Source of the DNA: Oscillospiraceae bacterium
Lineage (GTDB): Bacteria > Bacillota > Clostridia > Oscillospirales > Ruminococcaceae
Assembly: GCA_012729855.1 (NCBI GenBank)
Contig: JAAYCI010000078.1
Location: 1-64,000, forward strand
Direction: 5' to 3'
DNA length: 64,000 bases
Under the pieces are notes generated by a model. It ran no database searches. It was not told the origin of the DNA and saw only the letters and a list, made by a program, of their open reading frames with translations. Within the stretch, counting starts at the first letter, position 1. The number at the start of each line of letters is the position of its first letter. The position numbers and the translations under genes are program-made. Positions 24,850 through 33,426 of the stretch are shown piece by piece.

Positions 24850-25764
24850 ATGGTTGGATGGATAATTTTAGGCGTTGTGGTATTAATTCTTCTGATAGTG
24901 GTTATATCCAATATCAAAATTGTGCCCCAGGCCTCCAGCTATGTGATGGAGCGCATGGGCGTATACAACACCACCTGGGAAGCGGGGCTGCATTTCAAGA
25001 TCCCGTTTATTGAGCGCGTGGCCAAAAAGGTATCGCTGAAGGAGCAGGTGGTGGACTTCAACCCCCAGCCGGTAATCACCCGCGACAACGTGACCATGCA
25101 GATAGACACCGTGGTGTTCTTTCAGGTAACAGATGCCAAGCTCTACACCTACGGTGTGGAGCGGCCCATCAGCGCTATAGAGAACCTGACGGCCACCACC
25201 CTGCGTAACATCATTGGCGAGCTGGAGCTGGACCATACGCTCACCAGCCGCGATGTGATCAACACCAAAATCACCGCCACGCTGGACGAGGCCACCGACA
25301 AGTGGGGCATCAAGGTGAACCGGGTGGAACTGAAAAACATTCTGCCGCCCAGCGAGATACAGGACGCCATGGAGAAGCAGATGAAGGCCGAGCGCCAGCG
25401 GCGTGAGGCGATACTGCGGGCCGAGGGCGAAAAGCGCAGCGCCATTCTGGTGGCCGAGGGCGAAAAGGAAAGCGCCATTCTGCGGGCGGACGCCGTGCGC
25501 GAGCAGCGCATCCGCGAGGCCGACGGTGAGGCCCAGGCCATCATGACGGTGCAGCGCGCCCAGGCCGACGCCATACGCATGCTGAACGAGAGCCACCCCA
25601 CCCAGCAGGTGCTTACCCTGAAAAGCCTGGACGCCCTGGCGGTGGTGGCGGATGGCCGCGCCACCAAGCTGATCATTCCCAGCGAGATACAGAACCTGGC
25701 CGGGCTGGTGGCCAGCGTGGCGGAATTGGCCAGTACCGCCGCCCCCGAGGGCGAAACGCCATAA
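24850..25764 (+). CDS. SPFH/band 7 (stomatin/QmcA-type) membrane protein
   Basis: This 304-residue protein has a single N-terminal membrane helix (2-24). The SPFH domain spans about 26-190, with GLHFKIPFIERVAKKVSLKE and VTDAKLYTYGVERPI. A long charged coiled coil covers about 190-245 (MEKQMKAERQRREAILRAEG). A hydrophobic C-terminal stretch ends it. It oligomerises into membrane rings with NfeD in well-studied relatives. It is co-transcribed with the NfeD gene. Start ATG follows GGGAGGG. Confidence 0.92.
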   Translation: MVGWIILGVVVLILLIVVISNIKIVPQASSYVMERMGVYNTTWEAGLHFKIPFIERVAKKVSLKEQVVDFNPQPVITRDNVTMQIDTVVFFQVTDAKLYTYGVERPISAIENLTATTLRNIIGELELDHTLTSRDVINTKITATLDEATDKWGIKVNRVELKNILPPSEIQDAMEKQMKAERQRREAILRAEGEKRSAILVAEGEKESAILRADAVREQRIREADGEAQAIMTVQRAQADAIRMLNESHPTQQVLTLKSLDALAVVADGRATKLIIPSEIQNLAGLVASVAELASTAAPEGETP

Positions 25765-25832
25765 AAGCAGCCTGCCCTGCCGGGGCGGCGGAAAAGCTGT
25801 GAGGCGGGCGGCGGCACATAGGAAGCATCCAT

Positions 25833-25862
25833 CGGGGCTGTCAAAGCTGGCGGCCCCGGTTT
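25833..25862 (+). terminator. probable terminator of the nfeD-SPFH operon
   Basis: CGGGGCTG pairs with CGGCCCCG across a 12-base loop and is followed by GTTTTGTAT. Confidence 0.55.
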
Positions 25863-25937
25863 TGTATATACCGCGCAGGCGGTAATTGGCGCGCAGCTTT
25901 GTGCGGCCCGAAGCTGCCTCTGGCAGGGAGAAACCAC

Positions 25938-27588
25938 ATGGACTACAAAATCCTGATTATTGTGATAATGGTTATTGTCGCTGTTGGCAGCGTGATTTCC
26001 ATCGTGCGTTATTATTCAAAACGAAAAGCGCAGAGAAAAGATGTCAAGGCGGCATTTGGAGCAATTCCGGAAGGCAAAAAGCCTGGGCCGTGCAGAAGAT
26101 TATTGGAGCAGCTACACAGAAAAGTATGGTGTAACCCACAAAATTGACGACCATACATGGAATAATGTGGATTTGAACGCGATTTATCAGCGGATCAATG
26201 CCTGCTGGTGCGAAGCCGGCGATATTCTTTTGTATAAACGCCTGAGGACCCTGGCCACCGAAGCGGAAATTGCCCGGCAAGAAAATTTGGCCGAGCATTT
26301 TTCTGCGGCGCCACAAACCATGTTTGGCATTGCCCATTATCTCAAGCTGATTGGGCGTGACCACTACTATTCCATGAAAACCCTGACATTGCACCCGGAA
26401 GACTTGGCGCTTCCATACAAATATGCTGCCATGGCGCTTGCCTTGCTTCCGCTGGCTGCGCTTTTATTGTGGCCCATCAGCAATGCTGTGGGTGGGATCC
26501 TCCTGCTTGTATCCCTTGTGGTAAATTTTCTCCTGACCTATATTCTGAAGTCCCAAATCCTCTCGTACCGATTGGCGTATCCCCTGTCAAGCCTTGCCCA
26601 CTGGACAAAGAAGCTACTGCCCCTGGTGGCGCCGCTGGACGCTGAACTTGCAGACCAGCTGAAAAAGTGTTTGGCCGTCTGCAAAAAAGCGGAGCTTCCA
26701 TTTTTCCTGATGCGCTATTCTGACGCCAGTGAAAAAATGGGGATACCCGACCTGACAGCACTTTTCTTGGTGCCGATTTTAAGTTATTTCAGGGTGGCGC
26801 GGTTTGCGCAGAAAGAGACGGCGACCTTGTCAAAAATGTATGACCTGATAGGGGAAATAGACATTGCCTGTTCTGTGTCCTCTTTCCGTGCCAGTTTACC
26901 GTACCACACAAAACCGGAATACATAGGCACCAGAAGATTCATGGCGGAAGCCTGTTACCATCCACTGCTTGAAATGGCTGTGCCGAACAGCATAGATGTA
27001 TCATGCGGGGTTTTGGTTACCGGATCAAACGCCTCGGGCAAGTCCACCTTCATCAAGTCCATTGCTGTAAACCTCATTCTTGCGCAGGCCATAAACACCT
27101 GCTGTGCAAAGTCCATCAGGCTGCGGCACTCCAATATCGTTACAGCCATGGCGGTTTCCGACAATATTGTTGAGGGAGACAGTTATTTTATTGCTGAAAT
27201 CAAAGCGATGAAGCGGCTTGTCAACATGGCGGAAGCACCCGGTTTTTGCTACTTCTTTATTGATGAAATTTTGAGAGGCACCAATACGGTTGAACGGATT
27301 GCCGCGGCATACGCATTTTTAAAACATTTTAACATCCGCAATATTATCTGTTTCGCCGCTTCGCGTGATATCGAACTGGTTGCCCTGACAGACGCAGACT
27401 ATGCGCAATGCCACTTTGAAGAAACCATTGCCAACGGAGAAATTGAATTCAGCTTTAAGCTGATGCCCGGCCCGGCCAAAACAAGAAATGCGCTGAAGTT
27501 GTTGGAAAGCCAGCGTTTTCCTGGTGCCATAACGCATACGGCGAACCGCTTGGTTCGCCATTTTGAAGAGACCGATTCCTGGAATTGA
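25938..27588 (+). pseudogene. membrane-anchored MutS-like ATPase, frameshifted (or sequence error)
   Basis: Two overlapping frames make one protein. The first (ATG 25938) encodes a membrane helix and KRKAQRKDVKAAFGAIPEGK. The second continues SLGRAEDYWSSYTEKYG to 27588. Removing one A from the AAAAA run at about 26074-26078 joins them smoothly as GAIPEGK-SLGRAEDYW. The product (about 549 residues) has two further helices near the middle, Walker A GSNASGKSTF, Walker B CYFFIDEILRGTNTVER and the MutS-type ABC C-terminus. It lacks mismatch-recognition domains. The DNA is visibly more AT-rich than its neighbours, suggesting transfer. An internal ATG at 26041 could start a shortened protein. Confidence 0.7.
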
Positions 27589-27599
27589 ATAATATGGTC

Positions 27600-27722
27600 A
27601 AACCACATAAAAACCGAAACGGTTTTCAAGCTGGCAGGCGAAGCCTGCCAGCACACCCCGCGGGTGTGCGTTTGACTATGAACGGCTTCAAAACCGCCCT
27701 TCGGGCGGTTTTGAAGTGGTTT
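27600..27722. repeat. hairpin-array intergenic element
   Basis: The outer inverted repeat is AAACCAC (27600) and GTGGTTT (27722). Inside lie AAAACCG/CGGTTTT, CTGGCAGGC-GAA-GCCTGCCAG, GCACACCC/GGGTGTGC and CTTCAAAACCGCCC-TTC-GGGCGGTTTTGAAG. The hairpin composition and the GTGGTTTAA end resemble the shorter unit at 6187-6240. It is non-coding. Confidence 0.65.
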
Positions 27723-27733
27723 AAGTATCATTG

Positions 27734-27776
27734 ACAATCGCCGATGGGTATGTTCCATCGGCGATTGTTTTGGCTT
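27734..27776 (+). terminator. terminator after the MutS-like gene
   Basis: CAATCGCCGATGG and CCATCGGCGATTG form a 13-bp perfect stem, followed by TTTTGGCTTTTTT. Confidence 0.8.
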
Positions 27777-27811
27777 TTTTATATGCACGGCCGTTTGCCG
27801 GCGCGCCGCTT

Positions 27812-29164
27812 TTATGTCTCGGTTTCCTCCAGGTAGCAGAGGTAGGGCTCGAACAGGTGGGCCCTGGCGGCTTCCACGTTGGCCTCGTAGTACACGCCGT
27901 CCGCGCGGAAGTCCTCCCGCGTAACGGCGCCGTGGCTGCGCAGGGTGTCGGCCAGGGCGAGCTTGCCATAGGGCAGCAGCAGCTTCAGCCGGCGCATGCG
28001 CGCGGCCAGCGCGTCGGTGATGGCCTGCAGCAGGCGGGGCAGCCCCTCGCCGGTGTGGGCGCTCACGGCCAGGGCGGCGGCGTCAAACGGGGTAAAGCCG
28101 AGCACCTTGTCGCACTTGTTATATACGATGAGACGTGGAACATAGGCGCCAATGCCCAGGTCTGCCAGCACCTCGCCGGTAATGGCCAGCTGGGTTTGGG
28201 CCTCGGGGTCGGCGGCGTCGCACACCAGCAGCAGCAGGTCGGCGTATTTGGCGGCCTCCAGCGTGCTTTTAAAGGCCTCCACCAGCTTGTGCGGCAGGCG
28301 GGAGACAAAGCCCACGGTATCCACCAGTACCACGCCCAGGCCGTCGGGCAGGGTGAGGCGGCGGGCGGTGGGGTCCAGCGTGGCAAACAGCATGTCGGCC
28401 GCACCAATTGCGCTGCCGGTAAGGGCGTTTACCAGGCTGCTTTTGCCCACGTTGGTGTAGCCCACCAGCGCCACCAGCGGCACGCCGCTTTTTTCGCGGC
28501 TGCGGCGGGTTTCGTCGCGCTGCTTTTCCAGTGCAGCCAACCGGCGTTTCAGCACGGCAATGCGGCTGCGGATGTAGCGGCGGTCGTACTCCAGCATGGT
28601 TTCGCCGCCGCCCCGCCGCGCGCCGCCGCCGCCCGCGCCGCCGCCGCCCTGGCGGCTGAGCGCCGTGCCCAGCCCGGCCAGGCGGGGCAGCCGGTACTCC
28701 AGCGTGGCCAGCTCGGTTTGCAGCTTGCCCTCGCGGGTGGTGGCGCGGTTTTTGAAGATGGCCAGAATGAGCAGGGTGCGGTCCAGCACCGGGATTTTAA
28801 GGTGGTTTTCCAGGTTGCGCAGCTGGCTGCCGGAAAGCTCGCCGTCAAAAATGGCCCACCCGGCGCCCAGGTTGGCCGCCAGCAGCTTGGCCTCGGCCAG
28901 GCGGCCGGCGCCCAGCTGGGTGGCGGGGTCGGGCTTTTGGCGTTTTTGCAGCAGCTCGGCCACCGGCTCCATGCCGTTGGCCTCGGCCAGAGCGGCCAGC
29001 TCCGCCATGCTGCGCTCGGCGTCGTACTGGCCCAAGTCTATGCCCAGCAGCAGCACTTTCTGGGGGGCGTCGGGCTGGGTTTCAAGCGGCTGGCCGGGCA
29101 CGGGCAAAGCGGTCTCTTCGGGCGCTTCGCCGGGGAAAGGAATCAGGGTGGAATGGTCGTCCAT
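27812..29164 (-). CDS. hflX: GTPase HflX
   Basis: This 450-residue ribosome-associated GTPase splits stalled 70S ribosomes in studied species. The N-terminal HflX domain includes PVLDRTLLILAIF and a Gly-rich GGGGAGGGGARRGG loop before a coiled coil. The G domain has GYTNVGKSS (235-243), the T-containing switch, DTVGF (282-286) and NKCD. The C-terminal YDCLP-like region is short. AAGGGAG precedes the ATG. Transcribed alone on the minus strand, with no hfq beside it as in E. coli. Confidence 0.95.
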   Translation of the reverse strand: MDDHSTLIPFPGEAPEETALPVPGQPLETQPDAPQKVLLLGIDLGQYDAERSMAELAALAEANGMEPVAELLQKRQKPDPATQLGAGRLAEAKLLAANLGAGWAIFDGELSGSQLRNLENHLKIPVLDRTLLILAIFKNRATTREGKLQTELATLEYRLPRLAGLGTALSRQGGGGAGGGGARRGGGETMLEYDRRYIRSRIAVLKRRLAALEKQRDETRRSREKSGVPLVALVGYTNVGKSSLVNALTGSAIGAADMLFATLDPTARRLTLPDGLGVVLVDTVGFVSRLPHKLVEAFKSTLEAAKYADLLLLVCDAADPEAQTQLAITGEVLADLGIGAYVPRLIVYNKCDKVLGFTPFDAAALAVSAHTGEGLPRLLQAITDALAARMRRLKLLLPYGKLALADTLRSHGAVTREDFRADGVYYEANVEAARAHLFEPYLCYLEETET

Positions 29165-29244
29165 TTAAGCTCCCTTATGTAAATTTGTATGGGTAATATA
29201 CTGTTTGTTGTTGTTCAAATAGCGTATAAAAGTAAGAAGTAAGG

Positions 29245-29277
29245 GGCGCCGCCACCAAACGGGTGGGCAGCGCCGCC
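29245..29277 (-). terminator. imperfect hairpin after the unknown membrane-protein gene
   Basis: On the minus strand GGCGCTGCCCACC pairs with GGTGGCGGCGCC with one bulge. There is only a T-poor tail, so termination is uncertain. Confidence 0.4.
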
Positions 29278-29292
29278 AAAGTTGTGCCGGTG

Positions 29293-30414
29293 TTACGGGT
29301 CGGTTTGGTCATCGGAAATATCGGGTGCGCCTTCGCCCTTGGGTAAGTCCATATTTGTAAGGCTGGTGTGCTTGTCAGTTGTTTCTGGCGTTTCAGCGGT
29401 GGTATCAGTGGCACTGGCCGCCGCGTCATCGGCCGGTGGCTTGATGGGAAAGGCGCTGCTCCGCACAAAGGTGCTGCCCCGCACAATGCGGTCCTGCCGC
29501 GTGCCGCTGTTGGCGTAGCGCCGCAGGATGACCGTGGAAGCGAAGAAGCCCACCAGCAGGGCGATGAGGCAGAACAGCATGTCGCTGACGGCCTGGGTGA
29601 AGGAGGTGGTGGCAAAATAGCTGGCCATGCTGGTGGCAATGGGCACGTAATAGCCCTTGGCCGTGGAGTAAGCCAGCCAGTAGAAGACTTGCTCCAGTGC
29701 GAAGGTGGCCAGCAGCGATGCCAGCAGCACACTGAGGCCGGAGATGAGCCGGCTGGCCTTGCCCCGGCATAGCCGGTACACCAGTGCGCTGAGGATGGGG
29801 ATGAAGGCATACAACGCCCAGTAGATTTTCCCCTGGTTGAGCACAAAGGCGAAGTTGGGCAGCGCGCCAACAAAGGCGCCCAGCAGCGCGCCCAGGATGC
29901 CGGTGGGCACATAGCCTTTTTTCTTCTGTACGGGCACGCTGTCCTGCTCGGGCAGCAGCAGGCGGCTTTGCAGGCAGGCCGCGTGGGTGGGGCGGGTGCT
30001 GTCGTTTAAAAAGGCATAGCTGTCGCAGCCGGCCAGGCCGCACAGCGGGCAGTTCTGCGGCGGGTGCAGGTCGGCCTCATCTATGGCCGCCTTTGCGGCG
30101 TGCAAAATATCCCGCAGGCCGGCCTTGACGTAGAAATCGCTGGGGGGACGGAACACGCCCACCAACACGGGGTCATTGGCGGCATCGGCGTCAATATGCC
30201 AGCGCAGGTAGGGGATGTGCTGTTTTCTCAGCGCGTCGCGCGCGGGGCGCAAATCGCCCTCCAGCCCAAAGCGGATGAGGTAGTTCTGTTTGCCCTCGCC
30301 CTTGCCCTCCAGCTCGATGTCGTAGGGCAGGCCTTCAAAGGCGCCCAGCGCAATGCGGTCGATGACCGTGCAGCCAAACGCCTGCATCAGTTCTTCGTAG
30401 TAGGTAACGGTCAA
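29293..30414 (-). CDS. membrane protein of unknown function with CxxC motif
   Basis: No family recognised. The TTG at 30414 is chosen because AAAGGAGG lies six bases upstream, giving 373 residues. A soluble N-terminal part of about 165 residues contains CPLCGLAGCDSY, a possible zinc or redox site. Four to five membrane helices follow (about 170-310; LGALLGAFVGALPNFAF, LLASLLATFALEQVFYWLA, FCLIALLVGFFASTVIL). The tail is acidic, Ser/Thr-rich and disordered. It is monocistronic, between HflX and the glycan region. Confidence 0.7.
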   Translation of the reverse strand: MTVTYYEELMQAFGCTVIDRIALGAFEGLPYDIELEGKGEGKQNYLIRFGLEGDLRPARDALRKQHIPYLRWHIDADAANDPVLVGVFRPPSDFYVKAGLRDILHAAKAAIDEADLHPPQNCPLCGLAGCDSYAFLNDSTRPTHAACLQSRLLLPEQDSVPVQKKKGYVPTGILGALLGAFVGALPNFAFVLNQGKIYWALYAFIPILSALVYRLCRGKASRLISGLSVLLASLLATFALEQVFYWLAYSTAKGYYVPIATSMASYFATTSFTQAVSDMLFCLIALLVGFFASTVILRRYANSGTRQDRIVRGSTFVRSSAFPIKPPADDAAASATDTTAETPETTDKHTSLTNMDLPKGEGAPDISDDQTDP

Positions 30415-30516
30415 GCGGCGGCCTCCTTTGGGTGGGTTGCGCGGCATTGTAGCATACAATTAGTATATCACAGTATAAAAAATTCTATTTGTAATTATAC
30501 AATTGGCGTATTCAAG

Positions 30517-31632
30517 TTATTGTGCCCAGATAGGGTCCTTTAATACCCAGCGGCCGAACGCATCTTTGTCGAACAGCTCGGGGTTGTACAATTTGTCAAT
30601 GATTGCCCAAAATTCACTTTCTGTATAGCCGCAGAACTGGCAGAAGTCCTCCACGCACAGGGGGTCCAGCGCGCCGTCGCGGGCTTTGATGATGGGGATG
30701 GCCTCATCGCGGGTGAGCAGGCCGTAGCGGATGTAGCGGGCGGTGTAGTCGGTGGCGGCGGCATGGCCGAACTTGGGGTACTTCAGCCAGGAGTGCACCA
30801 GATAGGCGCGGGAGTCTATCTGGTCAAAGTTTTCGGCGTGGTGGGTGCGGTCCCATTCGTGGGTCAGGTCGTGGAAGCCGCGGCTTTTGCTGAACTGGTA
30901 GTTGCGGAAGCTGTTCCAGGACAGGAAGTAGGACAGGTAGAACGGCTCCAGCTTGTCCAGCTCCGCCTTGGGCGGCGCCAGCGTGAGGCTGAGGTCTTTC
31001 TCGGTGACGCCGCCGCCCAGCAGCTCTTCCATGGGCATGCCCACGGCCACGCCGTTTTCTATCTGCCCGCGGGCCGACCAGGTCTCGGCGTCGCTGCCGC
31101 CGCCATACTCAAAGCTGACGTTTTCGCCGTAGCACAGCAGCGGGGTGTTGAATTTGGCCGCCATGTGCAGCGGGAAGGTGTAGATGAGGCGGTCGACATA
31201 CCAGGTGGGCTTGCCGTATTTCTCAAAGAACTTGCGCATCAAAATCTTCTGCACCCTGATGTTGGGCTTGCAGGAAATAAGCGTGCAGCCAAAGGCTTCG
31301 CTGATGTTTTGCAGGTTGTGGCGGCCGGCGTTGGTCATGGGGAAGTTGTCCTCCACGGTGAAGAGGATGGGGTTCATGCCCATCTCCTCTTTCAGCACGT
31401 GTACCTGGTAGTGGCTGTCTTTCCCGCCCGAGGCGGCGACGGCGCAGTCGTACCCGCCGGGGCCGTTCATGCCGCGGTATTTGTTGCACAGGGCTTCAAA
31501 CTCGGCGCGGCGGGCGGCCCAGTCCACTTTGGCGCGGCCTTCGTAGTGGCGGCAGGCGCTGCACACGCCCTCGGCGTCAAAGGTAATGCCGGGGCGGGTA
31601 TCGGGCATGGTGCATTTTTTACAGTAACGCAT
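30517..31632 (-). CDS. N-acetyl sugar amidotransferase (PseA/WbpG/Cj1324-like)
   Basis: This 371-residue ATP-PPi synthase-type enzyme has a Cys-rich start CKKCTMPDTRPG...CSAC (zinc). The PP-loop AASGGKDSHYQ activates the acetamido group, and YGENVSFEYGGGSDAE follows. Family members turn an acetamido group of pseudaminic, legionaminic or mannuronic derivatives into an acetamidino group. Given the legionaminic-type genes 6-18 kb away, an acetamidino-legionaminic product is plausible. No HisH-type glutaminase partner is nearby, so ammonia may come from elsewhere. AAAGGAG precedes the ATG, two bases after the flippase stop. Confidence 0.88.
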   Translation of the reverse strand: MRYCKKCTMPDTRPGITFDAEGVCSACRHYEGRAKVDWAARRAEFEALCNKYRGMNGPGGYDCAVAASGGKDSHYQVHVLKEEMGMNPILFTVEDNFPMTNAGRHNLQNISEAFGCTLISCKPNIRVQKILMRKFFEKYGKPTWYVDRLIYTFPLHMAAKFNTPLLCYGENVSFEYGGGSDAETWSARGQIENGVAVGMPMEELLGGGVTEKDLSLTLAPPKAELDKLEPFYLSYFLSWNSFRNYQFSKSRGFHDLTHEWDRTHHAENFDQIDSRAYLVHSWLKYPKFGHAAATDYTARYIRYGLLTRDEAIPIIKARDGALDPLCVEDFCQFCGYTESEFWAIIDKLYNPELFDKDAFGRWVLKDPIWAQ

Positions 31633-31634
31633 GG

Positions 31635-33176
31635 TCAGTCTCCTTTGTGGTATTGCCAGCCGTTTGAATTTGTATCGGGGTGTCCGCCGCTGGTGCCGGG
31701 CCCACCCCCGCCGCTGCGGCGGAAAAGGTGGTTCAGCATGCCGATGGCCAGATGCCATAGGCGCACCAGCTCGGCACGGTACATAAGGCAGTATATCACA
31801 ATAGCGGCGGCGCTGCAGAGCAGTTTTGGCAGAAAATCGTAGGTGAAAAGCGTGCCGGCCAGGGCCAGCGCGATGGCGACCTCCACCGCAATGATGGTTT
31901 TGGGCACGCTGTTGATGGAAACATAGTACCGCTGGGCGGTGAGGGTGCGGAACAGGTACATCAAAAGGTCGGCCACGGCAATGGCAATGGCCGCGCCCAG
32001 CATGCCAAGGGTGGGGGTGAGCAGGACACACAGCACGATGTTGACGATCATGCTGATGGCAATGCCGATGGTATCGAAGATGGGGCGGCGGGCAATGGCG
32101 TTGCCGTACACGGTGGTTTCGCACAGGATGGTGAACACCGCCGATAGCATGACCAGCGGGAAAATGGGCTGCGCGTCCTTAAAGGAGGACAGCACCCAGA
32201 AGATAACGTCCTCAAAAGCCACCAGCAGGGCGAAAAACACCAGGATGACCAGGTAAAGGTAGCCGTGCACCCGCTTGATGCGCTGCTGCTGGGTTTTATA
32301 GTTGGCAAACATGTAGGCGCCCCAGAAAGCGGCAAAGCCCCCCTGCACCATGGTAACGATGTTGGACAGGGAGATGCTGTAGCGGAAAATGCCGCGGGCG
32401 GCCTCGTCCATGAAGGACAGGTACAGGCCGCCGAAGAAGTTGTTCAGTGTTACCATGATGGCCGTGGGCGCCAGCGCCAGGCCGTAGGGCAGCACAACGC
32501 GCACGGCAGGGCCGGCCAAATCGCTTTTGCGGAACACCAGCGCCCGCCGCCGCGTGAAGATGCAAAAGACGGCCAGCGCCCCCCAGCTTATCAGGCTGCA
32601 GGCCACCATGCCCACCATGGGGCTGGGGAACACCAGGCCCACCAGGTAAAACAGCTTGTAGGAAAAGTTCATCAAAATGGTGGTCATGGTGTAGATGCGC
32701 ACGCGCTGCTCCATGCGGTACAGCACCGTAAAGTAGCGCACCACCATCCAGAAAAGCGCATTGAGGAACATCAGGGGGATGGCCTCGGTGCCAATGAGGT
32801 TGAAGTTGAGCGCCTGGTGCAGGGGCCCGGCAAAAAACAGGCTGCACACCAGCCCGGCCACCACCAGGGTGGAGGCGGAAATGTAAAGGCACAGGCGGAA
32901 CAGGCCGCCCGATGTGGTGCGGCCTGGGGGCTCGTTGAAAAAGCGGATGAAGCTTTGGTCCAGCCCCAGGATGGTGAGGGTCATGATCAGGTTGGAGGTG
33001 CCGATGAACTGTTCAATCTCGCCATACAGCGCCTTGTCGCTCTCGCCCGCAAAAAAAACGCTGGACAGAATAAGCGCCGCGCCGGTGAAAATAAAAGAAA
33101 CCACCGTGGAGATGGAGAACTTGAACACCGAGCCGACAAATTGTTCGGCGGTATCGCTTTTGGCTTTGGCGGACAT
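31635..33176 (-). CDS. Wzx-type oligosaccharide flippase / polysaccharide transporter
   Basis: The 513-residue integral membrane protein has about 12-14 hydrophobic helices, the MOP-superfamily layout. The family start EQFVGSVFKFSISTVVSFIF is followed by LGLDQSFIRFFNEPP, typical of Wzx proteins. It would flip lipid-linked repeat units across the membrane. The ATG at 33176 follows AAAGGCGGTGG. Upstream in-frame codons overlap an intergenic repeat and are excluded. It is two bases from the amidotransferase gene. The window also has an ABC exporter, so the region may build two different polymers. Confidence 0.85.
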   Translation of the reverse strand: MSAKAKSDTAEQFVGSVFKFSISTVVSFIFTGAALILSSVFFAGESDKALYGEIEQFIGTSNLIMTLTILGLDQSFIRFFNEPPGRTTSGGLFRLCLYISASTLVVAGLVCSLFFAGPLHQALNFNLIGTEAIPLMFLNALFWMVVRYFTVLYRMEQRVRIYTMTTILMNFSYKLFYLVGLVFPSPMVGMVACSLISWGALAVFCIFTRRRALVFRKSDLAGPAVRVVLPYGLALAPTAIMVTLNNFFGGLYLSFMDEAARGIFRYSISLSNIVTMVQGGFAAFWGAYMFANYKTQQQRIKRVHGYLYLVILVFFALLVAFEDVIFWVLSSFKDAQPIFPLVMLSAVFTILCETTVYGNAIARRPIFDTIGIAISMIVNIVLCVLLTPTLGMLGAAIAIAVADLLMYLFRTLTAQRYYVSINSVPKTIIAVEVAIALALAGTLFTYDFLPKLLCSAAAIVIYCLMYRAELVRLWHLAIGMLNHLFRRSGGGGPGTSGGHPDTNSNGWQYHKGD

Positions 33177-33264
33177 ATTGCCACCGCCTTTCGTTGGGGT
33201 TTGTGGCCGGGCCGGGTGCCGCTGGGTGGCAGGTTCCAACCCAAGGGGTTTATAAGTTCGCTTC

Positions 33265-33419
33265 CCTTGGCTGGTGGGTGTGGCTGTTCGTTGGCGGTAT
33301 TGCAATGTAGGCCACATGGCTACTTATCTAGGCGGGCAACGTCAGTGTGCCGTGCTGGCCCACCGCACGTGGCAGGCATTGCAATACCGGCGGCAGGCAG
33401 ACGCACCCACCAGCCAACA
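33265..33419 (+). repeat. constant-cap hairpin element, copy A
   Basis: Outer arms TTGGCTGGTGGGTG / CACCCACCAGCCAA (14 of 14 complementary) and inner arms GGTATTGCAATG / CATTGCAATACC (12 of 12). The conserved core GGCGGGCAACGTCAGTGTGC is at 33331-33350. It ends eight bases before the stop codon of the minus-strand gene at 33427. Confidence 0.85.
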
Positions 33420-33426
33420 GCAGAGG

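Noticed and set aside
27731-29182. Plus-strand 483-residue frame opposite hflX
   Set aside because: HflX motifs G1, G3 and G4 are on the minus strand. The opposite frame starts inside a terminator hairpin.
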